Shown piece by piece: positions 23,642-34,627 of a stretch of 64,000 nucleotides of DNA. The notes below the pieces were generated by a model, which worked only from the letters and a program-made list of their open reading frames with translations, was not told the DNA's origin and did no database searches. The DNA is taken from assembly GCA_015501055.1 (NCBI GenBank), contig JADNYV010000042.1, forward strand, positions 124,001 through 188,000, in the 5' to 3' direction. A program made the position numbers and the translations under genes. This stretch comes from Mucidula mucida. Lineage: Eukaryota > Basidiomycota > Agaricomycetes > Agaricales > Physalacriaceae. Each line of letters starts with the position of its first letter. Position 1 is the stretch's first letter.

Positions 23642-24891
23642 AGCTTCATATCCAGTTCGCTTTGTTCCTTTTCTGTCATGACATGAAAGCTCATCACATC
23701 CCCTTAGAAAGGACCTTACCATACCCCCCCCCCCCCCCCCCCCCCCATCTTCCTCCTGTTTGGACGCATTCACGAACCCGAACGATCCTTCGTTGCCTTC
23801 TTTTACATATCGTACATGCATGGACCTTTGAACCTATACTATTTCCTCTCCTGCGAATGAACCTAATTTGGGACGCCGTGTAAACACTGCAGGAACTATC
23901 GACAATCGTTACTCGATTTTAGCGAGCTCGGAGCACCTTTAAGGAAGGACAAATGTGAGCAGTATTGTTGTATCCGGGAATGTCGCGTTCCCTATGAATG
24001 TGATCCTTTTCTGAGTGGGAAAAGACACTGAAGATGGACTTCCATGGAAAGGACGCGATGGTGGTGGTGAAATTTCTGATGACTTTCTGGTGAGATGGAT
24101 GCAGAACGCTGACGCTGGTTCCTTACGCTCTTCGACATATTCAAAGACTAGCAAATGTGCCTATCGCCAGATATCCAGGACGGGGCTGTCGACTATGTAC
24201 GTTGATCCGTCATGGCTGCCATGTTTTCCAGCGGAGAAACTTCAAAAATTAAGTTAGACTTGGGGGTGGGACCGGCTTGATGCAGTGTCAGCCGACCTGT
24301 CGCTCACTGATCACTTGGGAGGACAACCACATTATGTGATCAACGCCGCATTAAGTAGTTTTTTTGTGCCGGCCCTGCGCCACATTCAATTCAATGTTGG
24401 CCAAGCTGGTTGGCCTCTATTGAGCATTCTCATTTTCTCCCCATTTTCTGACGCTTCAAAAGCATAGGCCTGCCATTGATTCGTCGTCGTGCTGGTCACA
24501 CTTCGCTGGCCGTTCAAGCGCCACTCAACGACTTTGTATGGGTGAGTACAGCTTTGATGATGCCTATAGCCAGTTGGAAAGAAATTGATTTGTAGGAGAC
24601 TTCGGTTATAGTATGACTCCGCAGAGTTGACAAAAGAGCTTGAACCGGAGATCTCTCAAAAGAACCTAGAGACTAGGTCAACCAGAGTGCGTGCCCAGCC
24701 TATGTGGACATGCGGGAGTGACTCATTCGTAGTCAGAAGATCTGGATCGACGGGCAATTCTTACCGGTTGTGGGCTTGGACGCTGGAAGCGAAGCGTATT
24801 CTGAATTCTGAGTTAAACTTGAATAAGATAAACGGCCTCCGTTCAGAAAGAGTACGATACGCGCTCATCTTCATCTTTGTCTATCACTCCA
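23642..24891. other. Intergenic with poly-C tract
   Basis: About 1.25 kb between two plus-strand genes. Apart from the poly-C run listed separately, only short unrelated frames are seen. A frame at 24015-24257 is open but resembles nothing I know. Confidence 0.45.
23724..23746. repeat. Homopolymer of 23 C
   Basis: An uninterrupted run of 23 cytosines about 80 bp after the CFEM stop codon, flanked by CTTACCATA and ATCTTCCTCC. Its exact length is unreliable in any sequencing technology. Confidence 0.95.
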
Positions 24892-25970
24892 ATGGGTCGC
24901 TGGACACAATATGACGAGGTGTGCTTCTTCCGTCTATTGTTTACGCGTTCGTTGACGTCCTTACTGGAGGATAAATATCGCCTCAACGGCCTTCGCAGAG
25001 TTGCCTACGACGCGGATACCCAGACATACATATATGCAGATGAGAATGGACAACGATACCTAGGCGTTCCAGGGAGTCAGTACGATATTGCTTCGCCCTT
25101 GAGGGACAATCCAGCTGCAGACAGACCTCAAGCTTTCGATACAGGTATCGGCATCTTCAACGGCGCGAAAAACCTCATCACTAAACCACCTCGTACTTTC
25201 AGGCAGGCCGAAGCCCACGCTTGACTTAAAGTCGCTTCCTACGACTTTCCAAGAATTCCTTCCGGCGAGCGCCATCACGACTCCGACGACTTCCGGGACG
25301 AAGGCGAATGGCTCTTCGTCGTCGTCAGGCCATTCAGGCTTCTTCGACGCCGCACGACGCGCAGCGCTCCCAAAGATCGCGGGCGTTGTCGACGGAATCA
25401 AACGTTCAGCCACGACAGCGCCAAAATCGGCACACGACGAGAAGCGCAGTCTGCTACGGAATCCTCTAGCCTCCAGAAAAGATGAAAAGAGGATCCTGGA
25501 GAGGTCTGCGACTACTCCGTGGAAGCCTTCGAGCCAGGACTCTCGGTATCACACAGAGGAGAAACAAGGCATCCCGCCTCCGCCGCTCCCTTACGGTGGA
25601 AAGCTGTCCGAGGTTTTTGAGAAGCAGAGGTCGACTACTATGGGTCCGGAGACTAAGCAGATGATGGCATTGCCATTGGGGAACAGACACCCGCACGGAA
25701 GCCGGTCCCTGCGTTCTCATCCCCACTGAGCCGCACATCCCGTCCCCGGGGCAGTTTCCATTGAACGATAATCGTTTGCCGCCTGTGCCTCCACTCAGGT
25801 TGGAGAAAAGGTTGGGGATTTTAGGCCCGTCTCGTACGCTTGCTGATTCTTCGTCTTTATCCAGAGGTCGTCAAATGAAGCGTGCCGCAACTCAGGCGGA
25901 GAAGCGCGACTCTTCGTCTGTGTCTGAACGCCAGAAAGTGGACACGAACCACCATAATTCAGATTCCTAG
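24892..25970 (+). CDS. GRWTQYDE-motif protein, paralogue A
   Basis: Function unknown. Exons 24892-24918 (MGRWTQYDE), 24970-25144 and 25203-25970 encode a conserved N-terminal block with RLNGLRRVAYDADTQTYIYA and GQRYLGVPGSQYD, a motif seen at the start of many fungal proteins. A disordered region with a second conserved patch follows (FFDAARRAALPKIAGVVDGI KRS). The rest is Pro/Ser/Arg-rich. The frame needs one restored base near 25683 and another near 25759 to reach LNDNRLPPVPPLRLEKR and the stop at 25968-25970. Unrepaired, the protein would stop at about 25730. The paralogue at 43173-44416 has the same exon 1, the same intron positions and both conserved patches. No domain with catalytic residues is visible. 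Confidence 0.75.
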
Positions 25971-26498
25971 TGAGTATATAAACATAGTCTTTGAACGAGA
26001 TCTCTTGTTTCTTCATCGTGTCTGTTGTTGTCGTTATATACTTTTGAATACGTATCACAAGTAGTTGAATTGCTCATTGAACATCATGCATGTTATCGCG
26101 TCCGAATGTGCCTTGAAAATCAGGACCTTCCCCCATCTGAATTGATTCATCGTGATGATAGTCCCTAAGAACAGTCTTTGAAGTGTCACTCTACAGACTT
26201 TGCATGGTACCTGCTGACCGGTTAATGACGGTCTTTGGATAACTTTTGCGCTACTTTTGCGGGTCGTGCATAGTATTCAACGGCTGTTTTGGAATCTTTC
26301 GACGCGTTCAATTATTCCTCTTTCAATTAACCATTGCACGCAGAAACTTTCATGAAGTTCTTGAGCGTTGTGGAAGGAATAATGTCAGTATTCGACGACT
26401 CGGAGAAGGCAGACGGACTCGGAGTTAGGGTTACACGTGTTTCTGTGCATCCACATCCGGACCGAAAGAGGCTAACTTGAATTCGACCATCATAGCAC
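25971..26498. other. Intergenic, promoter of DAP1-like gene
   Basis: No gene seen. An AT-rich stretch near 25975-26060 is probably the 3' UTR of the gene before it. Confidence 0.5.
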
Positions 26499-27002
26499 AT
26501 GCTTGAATCCTTGCCTTGGTACGCCTACCTTCTACTACCAGCTCTCTTCGCAATCCCCGCGGTATACTTTTTCTCAGCCCAGTCCACGGCGCCGCTTCCC
26601 CCCGTACCCAAATCCAGCGACTCCACTACTGAGGAACCCAAAACCATCATGCAGCCTCCAGTTGATTCACTTCCACCTCCATTGTCCACGCCGTACACAC
26701 CTTCCGAGCTCGCGAAACACACTACCGCAGAAGCAGGCATATATGTGGCGATAAAGGGCACAGTCTTTGATGTTACACGCAAAGCAGACGTGTACGGTCC
26801 CGGAAAGTCGTATTCGGTGTTTGCAGGCAAGGATGGGAGCAGGGGCTTGGGCATGAGTAGTTTGAAGCCGGAGGATGCAGTTGCTGATATAGATGGGATG
26901 GACCCAAAGGATCGCAAGGTGTTGGACGAGTGGTATGTCTTCTTCGAGAAGAGATACCCAATTGTGGGCAAAGTAGTTCCCGAAGGCGAGGCTAGGTTGT
27001 AA
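26499..27002 (+). CDS. DAP1: Membrane-associated progesterone receptor-like haem protein (Dap1/PGRMC type)
   Basis: Cytochrome-b5-like haem-binding protein anchored in the ER; yeast Dap1 supports cytochrome P450 enzymes of sterol synthesis. Single exon, 167 aa. An N-terminal membrane segment (YAYLLLPALFAIPAVYFF) is followed by a Pro/Ser linker and then the MAPR domain from YTPSELAKH onward, with GIYVAIKGTVFDVT, YGPGKSYSVFAGKDGSRGLG and DEWYVFFEKRYPIVGKV, all in the family order. The tyrosines used for haem binding in this family have candidates in VYGPGKSY. Length and order match the family. The ZPR1 start lies 196 bp downstream on the same strand. Confidence 0.93.
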   Translation: MLESLPWYAYLLLPALFAIPAVYFFSAQSTAPLPPVPKSSDSTTEEPKTIMQPPVDSLPPPLSTPYTPSELAKHTTAEAGIYVAIKGTVFDVTRKADVYGPGKSYSVFAGKDGSRGLGMSSLKPEDAVADIDGMDPKDRKVLDEWYVFFEKRYPIVGKVVPEGEARL

Positions 27003-27198
27003 GTAGAATTTGTTATGTATCCCGTTCAAGCAGTGATAGACGTTTTCAAGGGAGTAACTGTCTTATTGTACGCTTTTTGAATGCATCAGCGACGCGCTTT
27101 GTCAAGCTTTGACACTGGGTCATTTGAGCTGACTGATGATCGGTATCGTTGTGATCGAGATTTTTCATTCTTCCTTCTCGTCCATCACCTTTACGAAC

Positions 27199-28917
27199 AT
27201 GACTCAGAATCAAGGCCTCTTCCCATCCATCGGATCTGCTGCAGCGCAGACTGATCTCCTCTCGGAAACCGAGCCAATAAACGGCAAGACTGAGGAAAAA
27301 GCTACCCAGGAGATTGAATCTCTTTGTATGGAATGCGGTCAACAGGTCTGGAAAAGAATCTCAGAGACACGAATCATCTTAATGGTAGCATCAGTAGGGA
27401 ATGACTCGACTGCTCTTGACATCTATTCCCTTCTTCCGCGAATTGGTCGTCATGTCGTTTAGATGTGAACATTGCGGTGCTAAGAATAATGAAATCCAGT
27501 CTGCTGGAACCATCCGGCGTAAGTGGCGTCTCTCTATATCAAGAACACTTCCATAAATGAACGCGTTTTCAGCTGAAGGGACTGTCTACACTGCCCGCAT
27601 CCTGGCAAGATCTGACCTTGACCGCCAAATTGTTCGATCCCCAAGCTGCGAGATCGTAATCCCCGAATACGCACTGACTCTTCCTCCCTCTCAACGCGGA
27701 CAACTTACCACGATTGAGGGCCTGATACGGGATGTCATTACGGATCTCAGCATGGATCAGCCGCTTCGTCGTATCCAGGACGAGGATGGATATAACAAGA
27801 TTGAAGCTCTGCTTGACAAACTGAAGCCCATAATAGGAGAGGACGAAGAGATCGATGACCAGCCCGTTTCCAAGGCCTCCATGAAGGATATACCAATGCC
27901 AACTTTTACCTTACGGCTGGATGATCCAGCGGGCAATTCGTTCATCGAGTTCGTCGGCAGTATGGAAGATCCGAAATGGAACATGAGAACGTATCCACGC
28001 TCTCTGGAGCAGAACGTGTTGCTAGGATTGATTTCTGCCGATGACGCCGCTGCTAATGCCGCGGCCGGAAAACAACTCAACGAGGACGAAGGGCTTGGTG
28101 GCGGTGATTCTGGTGTAAATGAGGAAATCTTCGTATTCCAGGGCTCTTGTTCCAGCTGCGGTCATCCTTTGGACACTCTAATGAAGAAAGTCAACATCCC
28201 GTATTTCAAGGTAGATGATGCCTCTCATGTCAGTATGCATAAGGTGTCTGATTATTCAGGATGTTCTCATCATGTCGACAAGTTGCGACCGGTGTGGTTA
28301 CCGCGATAACGAAGTCAAGTCTGGTGGTGCTATTTCGGAACAAGGGAAGCGAATCACTCTCAAGGTTGAAGACCGCGAGGATCTCAGTCGAGATATTCTC
28401 AAGGTGAACTTTATAGCTAAATCTTCTTATCAAGACTAACAATGTGTAGAGTGATAGTGCGGGACTAATGGTGCCCGAAATTGATCTGGTGCTTGCGCAC
28501 GGAACGCTGGGAGGACGCTTCACTACCCTGGAAGGCATCCTCGAGCAAGTGTACGAAGAGCTTACCGAGAAAGTTTTCACAGGCGATTCGGCGGCAGGTG
28601 AAGATCGTGTGCCCTTCGAAGCTTTCTTGCGAAAACTCAAGGAGGTCTGTCGATTTTCGTTAGCTCTATGAACAATACTTATTGGGGGGACATAGGTCAA
28701 AAATGCTGAACGCCCATTCACTCTTATCATCGACGATCCCTTGGCCAACTCATATGTGCAGAACCTGTACGCGCCCGATCCAGATCCGAACATGACGGTC
28801 GAGTTGTATGATAGGTCGTGGGATCAGAATGAGGAGCTTGGCTTAAATGATATCAAGGTTGAAAATTATGCAGAGGACGAGGCGGACGAAGTCGAGAAGG
28901 ATAAAGTCGAGAAGTAG
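27199..28917 (+). CDS. ZPR1: Zinc-finger protein ZPR1
   Basis: Conserved eukaryotic protein that binds translation elongation factor eEF1A and, in fungi, is needed for its folding and normal growth. Six exons (27199-27345, 27398-27518, 27573-28210, 28260-28403, 28450-28644, 28696-28917) give 488 aa with every phase consistent. Two C4 zinc fingers are complete: CMECGQQ with FRCEHCG in the first, and [10 protein letters not shown] with [14 protein letters not shown] in the second. Each is followed by its alpha-beta domain ([40 protein letters not shown] and [15 protein letters not shown]). The C-terminus is acidic, as usual. The duplicated architecture and length fit the family closely. Confidence 0.97.
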
Positions 28918-29743
28918 CAGCCTCATGACGGTAGATTCCTCATAACTCATACAAAGTCATTGATGTTGAGTGAATGTTTATACAGGCCTCACTGTCACAT
29001 CGAGGTGCGAATTGTCTTCGTGGGTTACCTGTGCCACAAATCTAGTACCGCTTACCATGAAGTCCGATCAAATGAAGGTTGATATCACACCTGAGGCTGT
29101 GTACTCGACGTTAGTATTCTTACTTCGAACTTGCGAATCGAGCGCCCGATGGGCAGGGCGGCTATGACGAAACACGAAGACACTAGAGGCAGGCAGGTAA
29201 GCGTGTGTATGCCATGTTCAGTATTCAGAGTGTCAGAAGCTTGTTTACAATGCCCCAAGGATAGCATCCTTATAAGTGCCTACCTTCCCCATCTACGTTG
29301 ACGCCGCGCATAAAACGGAGTATACTTGCTTGTTATCGATGAACTTGAAAGATGCCGTAAGGTACTCTTTCTCTATTTCAACCGGCAACAGAACCCGATT
29401 AAGGCGCGGAGCGCTCGTCGAACCGTCACGTCGGAAAACATTCATCCCATCTAGATCCAGAATCCTACGGCGCTTCGTATGTTCAGCCTCCTCAAAGTCA
29501 CGGTATCCTCTCAAACGTCCCACGAACCTGCACTGCTTGGAATCCGTTGGTCCAGCGCTAATCACTTTGTACACTGGAGTTTGCACGAAGCTGTGCATTT
29601 TCGTGTTTCGTGTTCGATGAGTCACGTCTTCTGCAACGTGCTGTTTGACTCGTACTACACGCGTATGCCCTGCGTCAGGGTGGCGCCGGCGGTTTGTTTG
29701 TTCTACCAAGCTCAGAGGACAAATTTCATTATGATGCCAATGG
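28918..29743. other. Intergenic with two antisense open frames
   Basis: Overlapping open frames exist on both strands, minus 29293-29781 (162 aa) and plus 29276-29620 (114 aa). Neither shows a recognisable motif, signal peptide or splice partner, so I leave both uncalled. The end of the region is the promoter of the metalloprotease. Confidence 0.45.
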
Positions 29744-29750
29744 TATAAAA
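29744..29750 (+). promoter_or_regulatory. Putative TATA box of M43 metalloprotease
   Basis: TATAAAA lies 119 bp before the ATG at 29869 and is followed by a pyrimidine-rich leader (CTCTTTTTTCTTTTC type). A strong TATA box fits a regulated secreted enzyme. Confidence 0.6.
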
Positions 29751-29868
29751 GGCCGTTGGGCGGTAGCATATTGCCCTCCATTCCTCTTCCTTCTCTCGGT
29801 TCCGCCTCTTTTTTCTTTTCTTTCGCGGTTCCGTTATCCCTTTTCCATTTGAGACCACTTGTTTTACG

Positions 29869-31086
29869 ATGCTTTTCACTACTGCTCTTGCTCTGCTCTC
29901 CGGAGCCACTGCTTCTGTGGCTTTCCCTTCATCGCTCATGACTAGAGATGCCTCTTCTGCTCCTTCTTCGTCAGTGGCTTGTCTGTCAATCATTCTTGCG
30001 CGTTGAACTAACCAGTACCTCAGTCGTTGCCATTCCGAATTAAGCGGAGAACGTAGGGAAGCTGCTGAGAAGCATTTCCGCAACGCGAAGGCCCAAGGTA
30101 CGCGTCGCGATGACCTCAAGACCGGACCCATTCCCGTGTACTGGAACGTCATTTACGAGAACAAGACCTACGAGGGCGGATATCTCGAGTAGGCGCCCTC
30201 ATCTAGTCGAAATACTACGAAAGAGTAACCTTTTTGTGATAGTGAACAACAGATCAAAGACCAGATCGATGTTATCAATGCCGATTACAATACGACTGGC
30301 GTTTCATGGACGCTCGCCAACACGACATATGTCGAGAACGCAGATTGGTTCACGTACTTGACTGATGAGTGGGCGCTTATTTAGTTAGATTCATCAATGA
30401 TTGTGGCTGACTTCGTGGTGTAGGACGCCATCTCAGACGGAAATGAAGCGCGCTCTCCGCCAAGGGGGTGCCGATGCGTTGAACATCTACAGCGTCGGGT
30501 ATGTGCAGCTACTGCCCTTCGCAAACCGGAAGAGAAACTTAGTTCCTGTATGTTTTAGATTCCTCAACACTACCTTGCTAGGATATGCTGCATTTCCCTC
30601 GGACTACAAGTCAGATCCCTATGAAGATGGTATTGTTCTGCAGTACGCCACGCTTCCTGGCGGCTCGTCAGAGAACTACGGGTTCGGAAAGACTCTGACA
30701 CACGAGGCGGGACACTGGGTTGGGCTTTACCATACGTTCTCTGTACGTTCTTCTTCGTTGCTACTGCACCCGCCGCCTCACGCTTGGACTACAGGGCGGT
30801 TGTGAAGAGTCCGACGGAGGAGACGAGGTTGCCGACACCCCCGCTCAGGACTCGCCTACTGATGGGTGCCCGACTACGCGCGACAGCTGCAAGGGAGAGC
30901 CTGGACTTGACCCCATCCGTGAGTGTGGTGTTATTATTGCGCATACTGTCCTTCTCAATCCCCATCGTAGACAACTACATGGACTACTCATACGACGTCT
31001 GCTTGACCGAATTCTCAGCAGGCCAGATTGAGCGCCTACAAGAGCAGATGCGGGTTTACCGGGGAGTAGACATCACGATAGTATAA
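29869..31086 (+). CDS. Secreted zinc metalloprotease, M43 (pappalysin-like, MEP1 type)
   Basis: Extracellular endopeptidase of the metzincin clan. Seven exons (29869-29969, 30024-30188, 30243-30368, 30424-30498, 30559-30742, 30795-30918, 30971-31086) give 296 aa with no frame error. The signal peptide is [19 protein letters not shown]; a short propeptide follows ([17 protein letters not shown]). The catalytic signature [11 protein letters not shown] is at residues 204-214, with three zinc-binding His and the catalytic Glu intact. The Met-turn is [10 protein letters not shown]. Cysteines cluster between them ([21 protein letters not shown]), as in fungal M43 enzymes. Length is typical. Likely roles are nutrient acquisition or interaction with other organisms. 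Confidence 0.95.
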
Positions 31087-31461
31087 TTGGGAGAGGGAAG
31101 CACACTTACGATTTACTTATGACGGACTTTTTGGACTTTTGACGTAGCAGCATTAATTTCAACGTTCTGACAGACTCTGCGTCGAGACATTGACGCTCGA
31201 ATGTCCCGCGTGTGCCACTTTGATTGGTAGGTATACACAAAATGAAGCGCATGCGCATTCGGTTCCCATGGTCATATACATAAGTTACACGAATCAACTT
31301 ACACTGCGCACTGCGTTTCTACTCCTTCAAGCCATAAATCCCACCTTGCGCGCTTCCTCAGGATCATGCCAATGCGAAGGTTCCGTTCTCGGACTGCCAG
31401 CAGATAACTCCGATAGTGGTATAAAGTTCTAATTGGGCGTCAACATCACCCCAATTTTCTA

Positions 31462-33169
31462 CTACGAGTTTGATGAACTCGCCTTACTGCTCCCGCCTTC
31501 CATGGGAGAGATTCCAGTATTCAGTCTGAGAACCTTGGAGGTACGCGCGGCGTCAGATCTTGAGGAGGAGACTTCTGTTCCACCCGAGCCACTTATCCTC
31601 TTGCGAGCATTGAGCATGGCCAGGAAAGAGTTGACGTATAACTTCGTCAGGAGGAATTCGACACCCAGGAAAACGAGAGTTGTGGGTAGTGTGACAAAGG
31701 TTATCAGTGCCACCGTAGAGCATGCACTGGTACCATAAGTCAGATATCAATTACACGGGCAAGACAAGGTAGTAGACGCCCACCTCGTTGCCAATCCAGA
31801 AATCAGAACAAAGCGCATGAGAACGAAGATTTTGGAGTTTGTGCTGAAGAACGACGGTAAGGAAAGCTTTCCGCAGGTAAGCGGAGATCTCCGACCTCGA
31901 AAAATCTGCTTTACGGCGTGTCTTCTGCAGGTAGTAACACATGGCACCCGATATAACGAAGTCAATGGCTGTTGCTGATGCGAACGCAGCATCGACTGCC
32001 CACTGAGTAAGAAGAGATCCGATGTTAACGCCACTCAAATACAGGGCAAGGAACGCGACGTACGGCAATGTCCTGGAGTCCGGAGAAAGTCGAGATCTGG
32101 CAACTGGGGTGATGTCACGTTTGGTAACTTGAGGCTCATCGATCAGCTTACACTTCGTATGCCAACACTAAAAAAGGAAGTCAGAAAGATGGCCGTTTTT
32201 GGACATGAGCCGACTCACATATACCAATAGCTGTCGGAAACGCGATGGTAAGTACGTGTAACGCCAAAAGAGACGAAGTCATACCAGTTCCGCCGGCAAC
32301 AACTACTATCTGTCAAGAAACATTAGGCCGGGATTTTGCGAATACAATCGTGCTACTCACCACCAGCCAAGGAAGAAACTTGTGGAAATGTCGTCCGACT
32401 AAAGAGCGATCAGAACACACTCTGAGTAGGCGAGGGAACGCGTACGTTTCCAGAGTCGCACAGCGTATAGGCTGAGCAGTTCATTTCCGTTTATTCTTCT
32501 GTGAACGCAAATACACGAACGCGTACCTTTGCACGCCAACAATGATCACAACCTGTCACATACATGTTAATTCGCCAAACAAACTGGGGTGCCTGCGAGT
32601 ACACTTACGTTTATAGCGATCTGGACCTATGGTGGCTTGTGTTAGTGCGGCGTTTTGGGGGATGAAAGTGAAGTGCCCTACTTTGAAGGACCTGAATAAA
32701 GGGATGGTTGTCAAGAGGCGGAGGAAAGGTTTGTCCGGGAACGTACCATACTACAACGTCGAGCGCAAGGAATTGGCCGAAAGAGTTGACAAGATAGTGA
32801 TATACGGCGTGGATGGTAAGAGATAGGTGAAGCGCGTCCATGATCCTGTAACACGCGTTGGTGGGGACGTGTAGGCTTGAGAGGAGCCACATACCACAAG
32901 ATGCCAACCTTAAAAAGACGTTTAAGCGAAGAAAAGGCGAGAAGAGAATGAAGACATACCGAGTAACGATACATTGCCCAGTCATTGGGATATTCATGGT
33001 AATATATCCATGTTTGTAGGACGGTGACTCCGAACAAACTTTGAGATGGTCAGTATGGACATAGCTGCGAAGGAGATGATGCTCACACAGCAGACAGTAC
33101 GAGACCAATGAGGGCTGCACCGATAGTCAGTCCCAGATTGACTGGCGGCAGGACTTCAGATGTAGACAT
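31462..33169 (-). CDS. DUF6534 multi-pass membrane protein (basidiomycete family)
   Basis: Seven-helix protein of a large basidiomycete family of unknown function, sometimes compared to receptors. I read fourteen minus-strand exons from 33169 (MSTSEVLPPVNLGLTIGAAL) to the stop at 31462, all in phase. Family pieces appear in order: LFGVTVLQTWIYYHEYPND, DALHLSLTIHAVYHYLVNSFG, VVIIVGVQRLYAVRLWKLGR, FVISGAMCYYLQKTR and the terminal KLYVNSFLAMLNARKRI, followed by a Ser-rich cytosolic tail. Exon 5 is 10 nt (32682-32691), exon 6 is 18 nt (32609-32626) and exon 7 is 26 nt (32527-32552). Standard ORF calling therefore sees only scraps. It converges on the metalloprotease with 375 bp between the stops. 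Confidence 0.88.
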
Positions 33170-34069
33170 GGGAAAGGGACATTCTTCCGCAGACCGGATT
33201 AACAAGACTTATAACGCGCCGCCCACGCTCACATGTTTAATTTTTGATGGCGAGCCCCAAAAGTGGAAGGGGACGGAGGCTTTTTCTGGCTGCATAATGC
33301 ATTGATACGCCACCAGGAGATCATGATCTCACGAAAGAAAGCCGAAAGCCGAAGTCTCGTACCGCGACAGTGACGGGAGTATCGATGGGCCGTTGGTCGC
33401 TAGAGTGAGAGATGATTTGGTGAGAATCGCCTGTGTATATAGCGCTAGATCGGCTTTTAGATCCGTGCGAGTGAAGCATGCCAGTAGCAGAAGCAGAGCT
33501 ACAAGTCATATGGAACTTGATGGGGAAACAAATCAAGCCTTGTGAGACTCCCCAGCAACATGTGGAAGCAATACGGATAAGACAGGGAAGGTGGACACGA
33601 CAAGTCGACGGCAGATATGAGAATATGATCAGAGTGCGCAGCTTGCCTGTCGAGTACTCGATTCCCGATCAGTTTGTAAGATGAACGCCAATAAATCGCG
33701 TATCCAACCAAAATCCATATGAATACTAAACTGACTTGGACGCACATAGTAGATTAAGCGTCGCCTAGTCCTTCTTGCTCGAAACCAAAAGTAAAGATAT
33801 CTGCATCCTAGGGACTCTTTGTTATTAGGTCGTGACCTTGTTAGCTTTGGGAAGTACCGACTCGACTGAAATTTACTCATGGTCACCGCTTTTATGTTAA
33901 ATCTTTGATGAGGTCCTCAGCTGGCGCGGATTCAAATTGGGATTGTGCAACTTTGAGAGGACGAAAATCAGGAGAAAGCCATTGGCTTCTCGGGACGCAC
34001 GTGGATCTATTCCCACGGCTTTGGCCCGGACGCATCCGACCGCACATGCCCGCCAGCAGAGTGACCACC
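33170..34069. other. Divergent intergenic region
   Basis: Upstream region of both the DUF6534 gene (minus) and QCR6 (plus). No coding signal was recognised in 900 bp. Confidence 0.5.
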
Positions 34070-34498
34070 ATGAGCATCACGGATTTCTTCTCGTCGTTCT
34101 TCCCTACCGTACACGCCGAAGAGGAAAAGGCGGCGGAAGAGGCAGAGGCTCCTCAGGCAGAGGCCAAGGAAGAGGCCGCAGAGGAGGAAGAGGAGGAGCC
34201 AGAAGATGTACGTTGTCTGCTTGCTGCATGAATACAACTGACGCGACTTGGCAGATCCATCCTGCTATTCGTGACGAATGTAGAGAATCGTCAAAGTGCA
34301 AGGAGTCAGCCAAGCACTTTTCGCACTGCACCTCCAAGGTTGAAGCTGGCGAAGGCTTCAAGGGCGAGGACTGTGTCGAGGAGCTTTTCCAGTACGAACT
34401 ACCTCCCTTTTTACGTGCAATTTTGCTTAACAGTATCCAGCATGATGCACTGTGTTGACGGCTGCGCAGCTCCCAAGCTTTTCGCCAAACTCAAGTAA
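34070..34498 (+). CDS. QCR6: Cytochrome bc1 complex hinge protein (subunit 6)
   Basis: Acidic subunit of mitochondrial ubiquinol-cytochrome c reductase that helps cytochrome c dock. Three exons give about 110 aa: MSITDFFSSFFPTVHAEEE and an acidic Glu/Ala-rich stretch, then after an intron IHPAIRDECRESSKCKESAK with FSHCTSKVEAG and DCVEELFH, then after a second intron MMHCVDGCAAPKLFAKLK. The paired cysteines of the helical hairpin are conserved. I chose ATG 34070 (CACCATGA context); an in-frame ATG at 34046 would add MPASRVTT. It ends 129 bp from the end of the convergent acyl-CoA ligase. Confidence 0.93.
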
Positions 34499-34627
34499 TC
34501 ACATTTGAGGTAAGTTGCTCTCCGAAGACTTGGGAATACAACTCATGTCCAACAGATAGACGCAACCGTTTAAAATTGCATTTAATTCTTTCCCGCGAAT
34601 GAACATCGTGAAGACCTCTTGAAACAA

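Noticed and set aside
29276..29781. Overlapping open frames on both strands (114 and 162 aa)
   Set aside because: Each is open largely because the other is; neither has motifs, a signal peptide or intron partners, and the region precedes a TATA box of the next gene.
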